NCBI GenBank assembly: GCA_021414065.1
Contig: JAIOPE010000071.1
Span: 1-64,000, forward strand
From: Planctomycetota bacterium
Lineage (GTDB): Bacteria; Planctomycetota; JAJSAM01; JAJVHW01
DNA length: 64,000 bases
Direction of reading: 5' to 3'
In this document: positions 15,533 through 27,156 of the stretch, one piece after another
Numbering within the stretch: the stretch's first letter is position 1
Layout of the letters: every line of letters begins with the position of its first letter
Translations under genes and position numbers: made by a program
The notes under the pieces: generated by a model
What the model saw: only the letters and a program-made list of their open reading frames with translations
What the model was told of the DNA's origin: nothing
Databases searched by the model: none

Positions 15533-16681
15533 TCAGCCCGCCCGGCCCCAGGAATTGCCGCGTTCCGGGAAGACGCGCAGGAGGCGCGCCCCGAAGTGGA
15601 AGCCGACGATCGCCATGGCGACGACGGCGAGGGAGATGATCACCTCGGCGACGGCCGGGACGTAGTGGCCGCCCTGCGCCGCCTCGAACCCGGTGATGCT
15701 CACGTTGAGCCGGTTCGCGACGAACCCGAGGGCCACCATCGCCGCGGCGACGTACAGCCCGCTGGCGCTGGCTCGGATCTTCGGAACCGCGAGGATCGCC
15801 ATCGGGAGGACGACGCCGAGGACGAACTCGAGTTGGAACATCATCGCTTCGTACGTGGTGTCGAAGGCGAGGCCGAGCACGCCCCGCTGGGCGAGGTCGA
15901 ACACCCGGATCACACCGAAGACACCGAGGATCGCGACCATCACCCGGGCGACGTCGCCGAGGATCGGCATCGGGATCGCCGGCTCGTCCTTCCCCGCGAG
16001 GCGGGCGAGGATGATCACCATGGCGAAGCCGAGCGCGATCGCGGAGACGAAGAAGAGGACCGGCAGCCAGGGCGTGTACCAGAGCGCGTGGAGCTTGCCC
16101 GGAGAGATGAGGAAGAGCGCGCCGAGCGAGGACTGGTGCATCGTGGAGAGGAGCACGCCGACCATGACCGCGGGGAGCGTGATCGCGTGCTGGATGCGTA
16201 CCAGCTTGAGCCAGCCGAGTCGTTCGAACAGCATCCCGGAGCCCTCGAGCAGCAGCACCGTCATGTAGAGCATCAGGCACCAGGAGACGTCGAAGAGGAT
16301 CGACTCGTGGTTCCAGAAGACGATCGGGTGCCAGATCGCCCAGGACTTGCCGATGTCGAAGAAGAGTGTGGCGGCCGCGCTCGCGTAGGCGAGGAAGGCC
16401 ATGAGGACCGCGGCCTTCACGATGGGCTGGAAGCGGCGCGCGTGGAACACGTACACCGTGCCCATGATCGTGAAGCCGGCGCCGCCGATCGCGACGCCGC
16501 CCAGCACGTTGAACGCCTTCCAGATGCCCCAGGGATAACGATCGGAGAGGTTCGACACCGCTCCGAGGCCCTGCGACCAGCGCTGAACCGCGACCACGAC
16601 GCCTGCGGCGATCAACGCCATCAGGACGAACTTCCAGAAGCCCAGCCGGAACTGCGGCCGGTCATGCGCGATGCTCGACAT
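15533..16681 (-). CDS. HybB/NrfD-type integral membrane quinone subunit
   Basis: Polytopic membrane protein of 382 residues of the NrfD/PsrC superfamily, closest in pattern to HybB. About ten hydrophobic segments; PWGIWKAFNVLGGVAIGGAG near the N-terminus and the ESILFDVSWCLMLYMTVLLLE block are typical of HybB. Such subunits exchange electrons between a periplasmic iron-sulfur partner and the quinone pool. The gene starts inside the end of the upstream iron-sulfur gene (20-base overlap), so the two are coupled. No hydrogenase or reductase catalytic subunit is nearby, so the electron donor or acceptor is unknown. Confidence 0.85.
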   Translation of the reverse strand: MSSIAHDRPQFRLGFWKFVLMALIAAGVVVAVQRWSQGLGAVSNLSDRYPWGIWKAFNVLGGVAIGGAGFTIMGTVYVFHARRFQPIVKAAVLMAFLAYASAAATLFFDIGKSWAIWHPIVFWNHESILFDVSWCLMLYMTVLLLEGSGMLFERLGWLKLVRIQHAITLPAVMVGVLLSTMHQSSLGALFLISPGKLHALWYTPWLPVLFFVSAIALGFAMVIILARLAGKDEPAIPMPILGDVARVMVAILGVFGVIRVFDLAQRGVLGLAFDTTYEAMMFQLEFVLGVVLPMAILAVPKIRASASGLYVAAAMVALGFVANRLNVSITGFEAAQGGHYVPAVAEVIISLAVVAMAIVGFHFGARLLRVFPERGNSWGRAG

Positions 16682-17486
16682 CGACGTCCTCCCTGGGGCT
16701 GGCCCCGTGTTGATTGCGAGAGCGGAAGTGGGCCGCGCACGCGGCCGCGTTCTCCGCCGCAGCGACTTCATCGCGACGGCGGGTGATCCACCAGACAGCC
16801 GAGAGCGCCGCGCCGCCGCAGAGCACGATCGCGGGGATGCGTCGCGGAACGACCACGGTCAGGTCGGGCAGCGGCTCCGTCCCGAGCGACGCCTTGAAGC
16901 CGAGTTCCTCGACCGGATACGGCGTGAGGAAGAGCACCGACGTTCCGCCGACCTCGTGCTCGCCGTAGACGTGCGGATGGTACTCGTCGGGCGACTCCGC
17001 GATGCGGCGGTGCGCCTCGGCGATGAGGTCCTTCCGCTTGCCGAACACCGTCGCCTCCTGGCGGCAGGCCGCAGCGCAGGCCGGCGGTTCACCGCGGTCG
17101 AGGCGATCGACGCACAGGTCGCACTTCTGCACGCGCGGCACGGCGCTCTTCCACTCGTACCGCGGCATGTTGAACGGGCACGCCACCATGCAGTAGCGGC
17201 ACCCGATGCACTTGTCCGCGTCGTACTTCACCGGGCCGCGTTCGTCCTTCTTGAGGGCGCCGACAGGGCAGACGCTCGCGCAGGACGGACTCAGGCAGTT
17301 CCGGCAAAGATCGCGGACGTTGTACTCGCCGTTCGGGCGGATGCAGGTCCGCGCGTCGGCTGAGAGTTCGGTCACCGTCTCCGGATTGGCCGCGAGACCG
17401 TGCGACTTGGTACACGCCTTGACGCACTCGCGGCATCCGCCGCAGCGCGTCATGTCGAAGAGCAGCCCGACCGGTTCGATGGTCAT
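16662..17486 (-). CDS. HybA-like four-cluster [4Fe-4S] protein with C-terminal anchor
   Basis: Electron-transfer protein of 274 residues with sixteen cysteines in four groups: CGGCRECVKAC, CRNCLSPSCASVCP, CIGCRYCMVACPF and CDLCVDRLDRGEPPACAAAC. This is the HybA/DMSO-reductase subunit B pattern. A C-terminal hydrophobic segment (IPAIVLCGGAALSAVWWI, about residue 225-242) anchors it, as in HybA. No Tat or Sec signal is obvious at the N-terminus (MTIEPVGLLFDMTRCGG). GGGAG precedes the ATG. It pairs with the HybB-like gene. Confidence 0.88.
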   Translation of the reverse strand: MTIEPVGLLFDMTRCGGCRECVKACTKSHGLAANPETVTELSADARTCIRPNGEYNVRDLCRNCLSPSCASVCPVGALKKDERGPVKYDADKCIGCRYCMVACPFNMPRYEWKSAVPRVQKCDLCVDRLDRGEPPACAAACRQEATVFGKRKDLIAEAHRRIAESPDEYHPHVYGEHEVGGTSVLFLTPYPVEELGFKASLGTEPLPDLTVVVPRRIPAIVLCGGAALSAVWWITRRRDEVAAAENAAACAAHFRSRNQHGASPREDVDVEHRA

Positions 17487-17498
17487 GGTCCAGCTCCC

Positions 17499-17705
17499 TC
17501 AGCAGTGCTTCCGCGACGACGACGTGTCGGGCTCGTCCGGTACCGGCGGCCAGCAGTCAGGAAGCGTTGCGCGCAGGACTCGGCGCGCCACGTTCTCCCA
17601 AAGGACTCCTCCCAGAACGGCCAGCGCGCATGTGAGGCAGACGATGCCGAGCGCGATGTTCGTTGCGGTCAGGAGCGTCGTGTCGGGGTCTGTGATCCCG
17701 TTCAT
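17499..17705 (-). CDS. Small membrane protein, first gene of redox operon
   Basis: A 68-residue protein with one membrane helix (NIALGIVCLTCALAVLGGVLW) and a polar C-terminus ending SSSRKHC. It is preceded by AGAGGTG and lies 12 bases upstream of the HybA-like gene, so it is probably cotranscribed. I do not recognise the family; a small accessory or assembly subunit of the HybA/HybB module is a reasonable guess. Cys residues near the helix could bind a cofactor but no CxxCH is present. Confidence 0.65.
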   Translation of the reverse strand: MNGITDPDTTLLTATNIALGIVCLTCALAVLGGVLWENVARRVLRATLPDCWPPVPDEPDTSSSRKHC

Positions 17706-17728
17706 GGTTCACCTCTGCCCCCGGGATC

Positions 17729-17742
17729 GCATTGCGTGTGCC
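17729..17742 (-). promoter_or_regulatory. Sigma-54-like promoter for HybA/HybB operon
   Basis: Minus strand GGCACACGCAATGC has GG and GC ten bases apart with a good -24 GGCAC and a weaker -12 (ATGC). It would start transcription about 12 bases before the first gene. It faces a divergent NtrC-type two-component pair. The rest of 17706-17972 shows no gene. Confidence 0.4.
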
Positions 17743-17972
17743 GTCGCAGTTGCGTCACGCGAAGCGAGACCGCAGTCGCGGCGCAGGCTCGACGCCGGCG
17801 AGGTCGCGGCCGGCCTGTGCAGGGAACGCCCACACGGGCAGTCGGGATTCCCGCCACGAGCGCCCGGGAGTCCGCGTGACGCCTGTCGCAGGGCGGCCGC
17901 CGCACGCGCCCGACAATCGCGGCTCGCACTCGGGCGCGGCGAGACGCACAGCCGACGCCCGTGCGGTGGCAA

Positions 17973-19681
17973 ATGACCGAAGAGAGCGCGACCGACCTTC
18001 GCGCCACTTCCGGGACGACGTCCTTGGGAGCGGAGACCCGTGCGGAGTCCGACGCCACGGGCGGCAGTCGCAGGATCGCGACGCGGCTGATCATCGCGCT
18101 CGTGGCGTTGATGTCGGTGGTTCAGCTCGGGTTCGGGTGGATCAACGCGCTCATGGTCGAGCGCGAGTTGATCGACCGCGTCGTGGACGGCGGCGTGCAG
18201 TTGTCGCGGAGCATCACGAGCGCCACGTGGCATGCGATGCTCGCGGACCGCCGCGGCGACGCGTACTCGGTGATGGACCGCATCGGCGAGCGAAACGGCG
18301 TCGAGCGCATCCGGCTGTTTGACAACACGGGCCGCGTGGCGTTCACCACGGAGGCCGCGCCCGAGTCGAAGCAGGTCGGCCCGGACGCCGCACCTTGCAC
18401 CGTCTGCCACGATCTCGCGGCGCCCCGTACGCGCCTCGACGAGCCGCGGCGAACGCGCGTGTATGTCGGAACCGACGGGCACCGGAAGCTCGGCGTCGTC
18501 ACGGCCGTCCACAACGAGCCGGCGTGCAGCACCGCTGCGTGCCACGCCCACCCCGGCGGCCGCTCGGTCCTCGGCATCCTCGACGTCACGATGAATCTGT
18601 CGGCGGTGGACGACGAACTCGACGACCTGCGGCGCCGCACCATCCTGATGACGGTCGTGGAGATGTCGATCCTCGGCGGCGCGGTCCTGCTTCTGACCGG
18701 CGTGCTCGTGGGACGCCCGATACGTCGTCTCGTAAAGGCCACGCGGTCGATCGAACGCATGGACCTCGACACCCCCGTCGCCATCGAGGACCGCACGGAG
18801 CTTGGCGCGCTCGGGCGGTCGTTCGACCGGATGCGCATTCACCTGCGGTTCGCGTTGAAGGAGCTGGATCAAGAGCGCAGCGGGCTCGAAGCGAAGGTCG
18901 AAGAACGCACGCGGCAGTTGAAAGACGCGCAGGTGCGACTCGTTCGAAGCGACCGGCTGGCGTCGCTCGGGCGACTCTCGGGCACGGTCGCGCACGAGAT
19001 CAACAACCCCATCTCGGCGGTGCTCAATCTGTCCACGCTGATGGAGCGAATCCTGAAGGACGACGGCATCCCGAAGGGGCGAGAGGCCGAGTTCCGCGGG
19101 TACCTCGTGCAGGTGAGCAGCGAGACGGCGCGCGTTGGCCGCATCGTGTCCGAACTCCTCGCCTTCTCACGGCGCCCGTCGCCGCAGCGGGCTCCGTCGG
19201 ATCTCCACGCGGTGATCGAGCGGACACTCTCCATCCTGCGGCACAAGCTCGAGATGTCCCGCGTCGAGGCGCGACTCGTCGCGGCACCGGACCTCCCGCT
19301 CGTCGAGTGCGACCCGTCGCAGATGGAGCAGGTGGTCATCAACCTCGTCGTGAACGCCGCCGAGGCCATGAGCGCCGGAGGTCACGTCGTCGTGCGCACC
19401 CGCGCGATCCCGCGCGACGACACCGTGGAGATCTCCGTCGTGGACGACGGCCCGGGCATCTCGGAAGCCAACATGCAGCGCATCTTCGAGCCGTTCTTCT
19501 CCACCAAGGAGGGCGGGAAGAGTCTCGGCGTCGGGTTGGCCGTCGTCTACGGGATCGTGGATGCGCATCACGGTCGCGTCGATGTCGAGAGCGAGGTCGG
19601 TCGTGGGACCACGTTCCGGATCACCCTGCCGGTGCGCGCGGTGGCGGAGCCCGCGCCCTCCGCTCCGGCCGGAGGTGGCGA

Positions 19682-19685
<4 letters not shown>
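17973..19685 (+). CDS. Membrane histidine kinase with periplasmic c-type heme motifs
   Basis: Sensor kinase of 570 residues. TM1 about 36-62, a periplasmic domain of ~165 residues, TM2 about 224-247, HAMP about 247-300, a short coiled coil, phospho-acceptor H341 in GTVAHEINNPISAVLN, and a HATPase (NLVVNAAEAM, DDGPGI, GVGLAVVYGIVDAH). The periplasmic part has a c-type heme site, CTVCH (142-146), and a second unusual CSTAACH (185-191, spacing CX4CH). Heme would let the kinase sense redox state or a gas. ATG 17973 was preferred to an upstream GTG at 17961. It overlaps the following NtrC-type gene as GTGA. Confidence 0.9.
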
Positions 19686-21063
<1,378 letters not shown>

Positions 21064-21067
<4 letters not shown>

Positions 21068-24000
21068 TTGTCCCAGACGAACGTCGCTCCGTCCTGGTCG
21101 CTGCCCACACGGTACGGACGCCATTCGCCGACCGTGTCGTCCAGGCCTTCCAACCGGTACGGCCCGACGGGGAGGTTCGGGACGACGACGTCGGGGCCGC
21201 TCCTGCGGCTCGGTTTGGTCCGGTCCACGCCCGGAATCGCGACGATCGTCCCCGACAGCGCGTGAACGAGTCGCTTCGCGGACGGCGTTCGGTGACCGAC
21301 GACGGCGTCGCCGAGTCGCGCCTCGACAGGCAGACTGGCGTGGACGGCGCCCCCGAACTCGACCGTGTGCAGCCCGTCGGGGCCGGCGGTGAGGACGATG
21401 TCGGCGGTTCCCACCGGGACGGACAGTCGCCCCCGGAGCCCCGCGAACTCGGCGACGATGTTGCACGGCGCGTCGAGCCGCAGGCCGGTTCCTTCGAACT
21501 TGGATCCAGCGGCGCCCCCGGAGTGCCAGGTGGTGGAGTTGGGCCGCGTGGGGATCCACACCGAGAAGTCCGCGAACGGCTTGCCGGCGTCATCGACGAC
21601 GCGACCCGCGATCGTGGTGGCGGCCTTCGTCGGGATGCGCAGGACGACGTCTTCCGTCCCGGGCGCCACGTCGATTCCGCCGACGAGCGGCCAGGTGGAC
21701 TCGTCCGAGTCCCAGTCCCGGTCCGGCTTGTTGAGTTCGATCCGGCAGAGGGTCTCTCCCGTTCCGACGAGACGGAACCGGCCCTCTGCATCGGTGACGG
21801 CGCTGACCTGCACGTCGGCTCGGTCCCAGTCGATCCGCATCCGCGTCGCGACGAGTGCCCACCCCGCCGCCGGCTTCCCGTCGCTGCCGAGAAGCACCCC
21901 CTCGATCACGGTTGGAGCGGGAAGACGAACCGCGGCGTCGGACGCCCCGGCTTTGACCTCCCGGAGGCAAACGGCGTCCGCGAGACCTGCGACGACGGTG
22001 ATGTCGTACTGCGCGTCGGCGAGGGCCGTGAGCGTGAAGGTCCCGTCCGCGGCGGACCTCGTCTCATGCGAGCCATCGTATCTCCGGCTCGTGAGTTCGC
22101 CCGACACCGACACGCCGGCGGCGGGGCTGCCGGCGTCGTACACGACGCGGCCGGAGATCGTCTCGCCCGCCGTCACGAGGATCTCGACCGGTTCGCCGCC
22201 CGGCGTGTGCGGACCGGACGTGGTCTTGCGGAACTCATCCCCGTCACGGTTCGGTGAGACCTCCACGTCGTAGGAGAAGCCCTCGCGGACGCGCACCTCG
22301 AAGGTCCCGTCGGAGTTCGTGCGCCCGTACTCGGTGCGTCGCAGCCAGGCTCCGTTGGTGCCGTCGTCCTCGGTCACGCGGACCGATGCGCTGCGCACCG
22401 GGCGCCCGCCTCCTCGCGTGACTCGACCGCGAATGAAGGCCTCGCGGCAGAGCTGGATCGAGTCGATCGAACCCCCGCCGTCGCTCGGAACGTCGATGCT
22501 CGCCTCCTCCTCGACGTACCCGGGGAACGCGGCGTGGATGGTGTAGCTGCCTGCTGCGACCTGATGCGTCTCGAAGGAGCCATCCGGTCCCGTCACTGCG
22601 ACGATCGGAGGCGACGGGTCCTCGTCGAACCCGCACACGATGCCGTTGAAGTCGCTCTTGCGCTCGAGTCCGATCGTCGCCCCGGCGACGGGGCCGTTCC
22701 GGTCGTTGACGCGGCCGCGGATCGCGACGGCGCGCGGGACTTCGATGTCGCCCGCGTCGGTCGGCGCGTCTGCAGCGTTCACCACGACGTTCACCGGAAC
22801 GTCAAGCGTGCGCTCGCCCCATCCAGGCACGACCACGCGGACCGGCATCTCCTTCTGCCCGACGAACACCGTGACCTCGAGATGGAATGCGCCGGACGGA
22901 TCGAGAGGCGTCCACGCTCCGTCGCAATCGACACATGCGTCGGTCATCGGCGTCGCGGGGTCGGTGAGGTGGACCCGGCCGGTCACGCGGACGAGCCGCT
23001 CGCGCGCAGGCTCGGCCTTCGGCCGGAGGCGAACCTCGATTCCGGCAGCATCCGCGCCAACGCCGGCCGTGAAACTCGCACTCTCGCCCTGGAGCGCGTC
23101 ATCGCTCGAGTGGGCCCACACCGTCGCGTCGGCTGGGTCGTCGAGACCCTCCAAGACGAACGTCCCGTCGCCCGCCGAGGTGGACCGAACTCCCCCGCGC
23201 GTCACGACGGACGCGCCGCCCACGGGCTCCCCGTTCTCGCCGACGACGCGGCCCGAGACGCGTCCGCCCCGCGCCATGACGAGGTCGAGGTCCACCGGCC
23301 GCGTCGCGTCGGCGGCGATCGTCCAGCGGGCGTCCGGCGTCCGGCCACCCGCGATGCTGTCCTGGGTGCCGGGCAGGAAGAGGCCCGCCGTACTGTTCAC
23401 GATCACGTCGATCTGACTCGCTGGGACGTCGAAGACGCGAAACCGCCCCGTGGCGTCCGTCCGCGCGGCCGCCGACCAGGAAGGCCCGCTCTGGTCCGCC
23501 ATCAGCAACAACTTCGCATCCGCGACCGGCCCGTCCGGCCCGCGGACCACGCCGCGGACGTCGGCGTACTCGTCGGTGTCTGGTCGCAGCGCGAGGTTCA
23601 GGACCGTTGGACGGTCCTCGTACAGCCGGAACGGCGGTTGACGTGCGTCCACCACTTTCGGCGTTGGACAGAATCCGGGTGCTTCGACGTCGATGCTCAT
23701 CACCCCGCCGCCCGGGTAGACGGGAATGCTGTACCGGCCGTCGGCGCCCGACGTCGTGCGCGCCGTGACCCGGGCCATGTGCCACGTCTCGACCGTGAAT
23801 ACGATGTCGGCGCCGGCGACCGGCGTTCCGTCCGGCTCGGCGCGGACCCAGCCCTCGACCGGGCCGCAGGTCTCCATGCGCAGGTCGAGCGAGGGGACCG
23901 ACGGGACGGCGACCGACCACACGTGCGACGACCAAGCGCCGGGCGGGCTGCAGGAAACGCCGACGATCGTCGCGGGAAGCGCGTCGAAGCGGTAGCGCCC

Positions 24001-24651
24001 ATCAGCGTCGGTGTGCGTCGTCGCGAAGTCGCTCTGCGCTGCGTCGCATCGACCGCCCGGCGCGATGCCGGGGCACTGCGCGATGACGAACGCGCCCGCG
24101 ACCGGCGCGCCGGTCCACGTGAGCACGCGACCTTCGAGAGGGTGACCCGTCTCGGCGCGGAGTTCGATGTCGGCGATCGCAACGCCGGCGGTGCCCGCGG
24201 CAGCGACGGCGCCGCCGATGCTCCCGTCCGGGGCGACGTTTACCGTGATCTCGCGCCGGACGCGCCCGGGCGCGTCCACCGCGACCATCCAGACTCCCGG
24301 CGCGAGTCCAGAGAGCGTTGCGCGCCCGTCGGCCGCAGTCTGCGCCGAGGCGCGCGGGTCGAGGTCCCACCGCGGCGGGAGCCCCTTCCAGCCTTCAGCG
24401 GAGTTCAGGGACGTCATCCCCGGCCAGTTCCCTGGCGCATCCGGCCGCGGCAGCAGCGCGACTACGCGCGCGCCGCCGACGGGCGCACCCGCAAAGTCGC
24501 GGACCGTCACGGGGATGCTGACGAGGGCGGCGGCGTGGACGTCGCCCGACGGTGCCGCCGCGGGTGCCGCGTTCGGGCTCTCCTTCGTACAACCCGTCAC
24601 GGTCGCCGCCGCAGCGAGGACACCGATCAGAAACCAAACGACCCGTCGCAT
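21064..24651 (-). CDS. Large lipoprotein with repeated carboxypeptidase-regulatory-like domains
   Basis: A 1195-residue exported protein. The signal peptide ends in a lipobox (VLAAAATVTGCTKE). The rest is a chain of about ten beta-sandwich units of the CarboxypepD_reg type, seen as recurring phrases such as GRVVGENGEPVGGASV, TDATGRFRVFDVP, GRVVDDAGKPFADFSV and GPDGSFETHQVAAGSY. Such domains occur in large surface proteins of Planctomycetota and Myxococcota; no catalytic domain is evident. ATG 24649-24651 was preferred because it starts the signal peptide and has GGAG in front. Its stop overlaps the end of the NtrC-type gene. Confidence 0.85.
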
Positions 24652-24771
24652 GCTCCGCACAGCCACCTCCGTCGCGCACCGCGAGCGTAGCATCGATCGC
24701 GCCGGGGACGGTTCCCACAAGCGGGTGGGAATCCGTTCAACCGTCGCCGGGTCCCCTTAGCATCCGGAGCG

Positions 24772-25362
24772 ATGCACCGCAGTAGCCATGGGTTCCCCTT
24801 CGACGCAGTGCGAGCGGCCGAGTCTGCAGCGTACGTCTTGGAGCGCATTCCCGACCACGCCCGCACGCGGTTCCACGTGCTGAAACTCCTCTACCTGGCG
24901 GAGCGCGAGGCTCTGGCGCGATACGACCGGCCGATTTGCGGCGGATGGTACGTTTCGATGCCGAACGGCCCCGTGATGAGCGACGTCTACTCCTGCATGA
25001 AGGGCGAGGCGACGGCGCCGCAGCAACGCGCATGGGACGAGCGCATCACTGCGTTGAGCGGGGGCTACCACCTTCAGCGCCGCGAGTCTCAGCTACCTAC
25101 CCGGCGACTCTCTCGCGCGGACGCGGGTGTCCTGGATGAGATCGTGAGACTGCACGGGGCGAAGACCTACGCCCAACTGTGGAGCTTCGTGCACGACGCG
25201 GAACACGTCCCTGAGTATCAAGCGCCTTCGGGAACTCGCAAAGCCAACGCGATTCCCTTTGATCGGCTTCTCGCCGCGCTGGGCCGCGAGCCGCATTCGA
25301 TTCGCGAACTCGAAGCGGAGGCCGCTGCGCTGCGACGCCACAAGGGAACCGTTACGGCGTAG
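24772..25362 (+). CDS. panA: Panacea-domain (PanA/SocA-like, DUF4065) antitoxin
   Basis: A 196-residue cytoplasmic protein. HVLKLLYLAEREALARYDRP, GGWYVSMPNGPVMSDVYSCM and LSRADAGVLDEIV are the core of the Panacea domain, which neutralises many unrelated toxins encoded next to it. ATG 24772 is the only start upstream of the domain. The following gene (26 bases on) is in the usual place of the toxin. First gene of the accessory island that extends to about 29.8 kb. Confidence 0.85.
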   Translation: MHRSSHGFPFDAVRAAESAAYVLERIPDHARTRFHVLKLLYLAEREALARYDRPICGGWYVSMPNGPVMSDVYSCMKGEATAPQQRAWDERITALSGGYHLQRRESQLPTRRLSRADAGVLDEIVRLHGAKTYAQLWSFVHDAEHVPEYQAPSGTRKANAIPFDRLLAALGREPHSIRELEAEAAALRRHKGTVTA

Positions 25363-25388
25363 TCTGCGTCGGCGAGGGGTGACTCGGG

Positions 25389-25775
25389 ATGGCGTTGTGC
25401 CGCGGCGACACGTACCTTGACGACGGTTCCGCGTGCCCGACCGGCGACCGCCACCTGTGGGTGGTGTGTTCTGACTGCAAGGGCTCATCCGTCGTGGTCG
25501 TGTCCATCACTACCTTCCGGAATGAACGTCAGGACAAGACGTGTCACGTCGATGTAGGAGATCACCCGTTCGTCACGCACACATCGATCGTGCTCTATCA
25601 CGCGGCCGAAGTCCGATCGGCCACTGAGCTCGCCAGGAGTCAGGCGAGCCGGACCATCCGCGTGCGAGAGCGAATGCCGCCACACGTGCTCGATTCCATC
25701 GTCCGCGGGTTCGTGGACTCACCGCACTCACCTCCAGAGTGCGTCGCGATCTTGGAGGACCAGGGGTACGTCTGA
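25389..25775 (+). CDS. Unrecognised small protein, candidate PanT toxin
   Basis: A 128-residue protein in the toxin position after panA. Readable segments are HLWVVCSDCKGSSVVVVSIT, DKTCHVDVGDHPFVTHTSIV and LYHAAEVRSATEL, a beta-rich start and helical end. The order resembles PemK/MazF-like RNase toxins (N-terminal strands, then a GDHP turn), but I see no certain catalytic residues. Treat the toxin role as inference from position. It overlaps the next reading frame if that starts at GTG 25739. Confidence 0.6.
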   Translation: MALCRGDTYLDDGSACPTGDRHLWVVCSDCKGSSVVVVSITTFRNERQDKTCHVDVGDHPFVTHTSIVLYHAAEVRSATELARSQASRTIRVRERMPPHVLDSIVRGFVDSPHSPPECVAILEDQGYV

Positions 25776-25996
25776 GGGCGCGATCGTGGTGCAGAGGACG
25801 GGCCCGCGCGGCGCGCGCACCGGAGGCGCAGGCGGTCGTTGACCGGCGCGACACCGTGCTTCCAAGCCCGCACGCGCCGACGCGGCAGCGCTACCGTGCT
25901 ATCGTCGGAGGCCGTCGGCTGTCGATCGTTGTCGAGAGCACGACGATTGCCGCGTGGACCGTCGTGACCGCGTACGATGAGGACGAGGAAGACTGA
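25739..25996 (+). CDS. DUF4258-like protein, possible toxin
   Basis: The C-terminal half (RDTVLPSPHAPTRQRYRAIV, GGRRLSIVVESTTIAAWTVV, TAYDEDEED) matches the DUF4258 pattern of RelE-like proteins: a strand carrying the repeated R-Y, then VVV and a final TVVTAY. The N-terminal part is Arg/Ala-rich and could belong to a later start, for example a non-ATG codon near 25772. It ends three bases before the next gene, which looks like its antitoxin partner. Function is inferred from context. Confidence 0.45.
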   Translation: MRRDLGGPGVRLRARSWCRGRARAARAPEAQAVVDRRDTVLPSPHAPTRQRYRAIVGGRRLSIVVESTTIAAWTVVTAYDEDEED

Positions 25997-25999
25997 CAC

Positions 26000-26314
26000 A
26001 TGTCCCGCAAGAGCAAGTTCGAGACGCTCGTGGGCTCTCTGAGGCTCCACATGTACGGGCCGACCAAGCCGCTTGGAATCGAGTTCGGCGAGGCGGGCGC
26101 CTGCATCTACGTGATCGTCAGCCGCAACCCGGTCACGCGGACGAAGGAGATCCAGCCGGAGGTCGTCGCCGACTACGACAAGGACGGTCGGCTCGTCGGG
26201 TTCGAGGTCATCGGCGCGCTGTCGAAGCCGATGGTCGAGGTGCCCGGCAGCCTCGCCCTCAAGCAGACGAAGCAGGTCTCCGAGGCGAAGCGCTGGGAGC
26301 TTGTCGAGGCGTAG
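26000..26314 (+). CDS. DUF2283-like small protein, possible antitoxin
   Basis: A 104-residue protein. YDKDGRLVGFEVIGA is close to the DUF2283 signature (a beta-hairpin with D-x-D-G-x-[LI]-x-G-[IF]-E-[IV]); IEFGEAGACIYVIV precedes it. DUF2283 genes often follow DUF4258 genes, as here, and are thought to form toxin-antitoxin-like pairs. Start ATG 26000 lies three bases after the previous stop, so translation is probably coupled. Confidence 0.6.
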   Translation: MSRKSKFETLVGSLRLHMYGPTKPLGIEFGEAGACIYVIVSRNPVTRTKEIQPEVVADYDKDGRLVGFEVIGALSKPMVEVPGSLALKQTKQVSEAKRWELVEA

Positions 26315-26374
26315 TCAGCGGCCGCGACCGTGCGTCCCGCAGCGCGTGCAGTTCCGCGCGCGTCGCGGCTTCAG

Positions 26375-26853
26375 CTACGTGCGCGCGTCGGTTTGGTCCG
26401 CGAAGACGCGGTAGAAGTACGGCAGGCTGTTCTCGGTGCCGGCATCGAGCCGCTTGAAGACCTTGCCGACGGGGTTGCACCACTTCCCGTTCGCCAACTC
26501 GACCATCAGCGGAGCATCGTGAAAGACGGCGTGCGCTGACTCCTTGCCGCTTCGCCACCGCCCCCCCGCGTGCCGGACGAACACCTCGCCGACGTAGCAG
26601 CCGAATCCGAATGTGGTCTCTCCGACCTGGCTCGACGTGCATCCGTCGCGGCGCAACCCCTCGATGATGTCGTCCACGGCTTGCAAGCTCGCCACGGAGT
26701 AGTCGAGTAGCCCCGCGCGATCAGAGCGGCCACCAACTCGTCCTCGGAGATCTGCGGCGTTGCGACGACGATGTCGCACAGCTCGATCGCCGCGCGCTGC
26801 CATCGCAGGTGTTCGGGCGGGTGTGTCATGCGACATGCAGCGTAGAGCACCAC
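26375..26853 (-). pseudogene. Frameshifted gene, unknown family
   Basis: Two minus-strand frames join to one protein of about 158 residues. The first ends its sensible reading at ALIARG; after a shift at the GGGG run 26711-26714 (plus CCCC) the reading continues LLDYSVASLQAVDDIIEGLR, TFGFGCYVGEVFVRHAGGRW, NGKWCNPVGKVFKRLDAGTE and YFYRVFADQTD. The pattern GCYVGEV...GKVFKR recurs in small bacterial proteins of unknown function. A single-base error in sequencing is an alternative to true decay. Confidence 0.55.
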
Positions 26854-26898
26854 CTGCCGCGCAGCCGCGTCCGAACTTCGCCACTCGGGTCCTCCGAC

Positions 26899-27156
26899 CT
26901 ACTTCGTGCCGGTCGCTGCGGCGTTGTCGTCCTTCGTCCCATAGTCGAGCGCCAGCACCGTCGCCTCCTCCGCGTGCCCGAGCTGAGACTGGAAATCGAT
27001 GATCGCGCCGCCGCCTTCGAGCGAGTGTGTCGCGGGCCACTGCCGCACCCCGTGGAATGCGAGGTCCGTCCGGTCGCCGAGCTCCGCCTGCGTCAGCGCG
27101 TGGCCCCATCCGCGCCGGACCTCCTGCCAGTGCCTGCGGTAGCGGTTGCCGCTCGC
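26899..27156 (-). pseudogene. C-terminal fragment of a tyrosine recombinase
   Basis: Minus-strand frame bounded by stops: NRYRRHWQEVRRGWGHAL, LAFHGVRQWPATHSLEGG, LGHAEEATVLALDYGTKD. The order HGVR, LGH and a late Tyr matches box II of tyrosine recombinases (HxLR...LGH...Y), in degraded form. It is on the same strand and in the right order to be the missing end of the integrase fragment at 28014-28762. Confidence is limited by the short and altered sequence. Confidence 0.4.
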
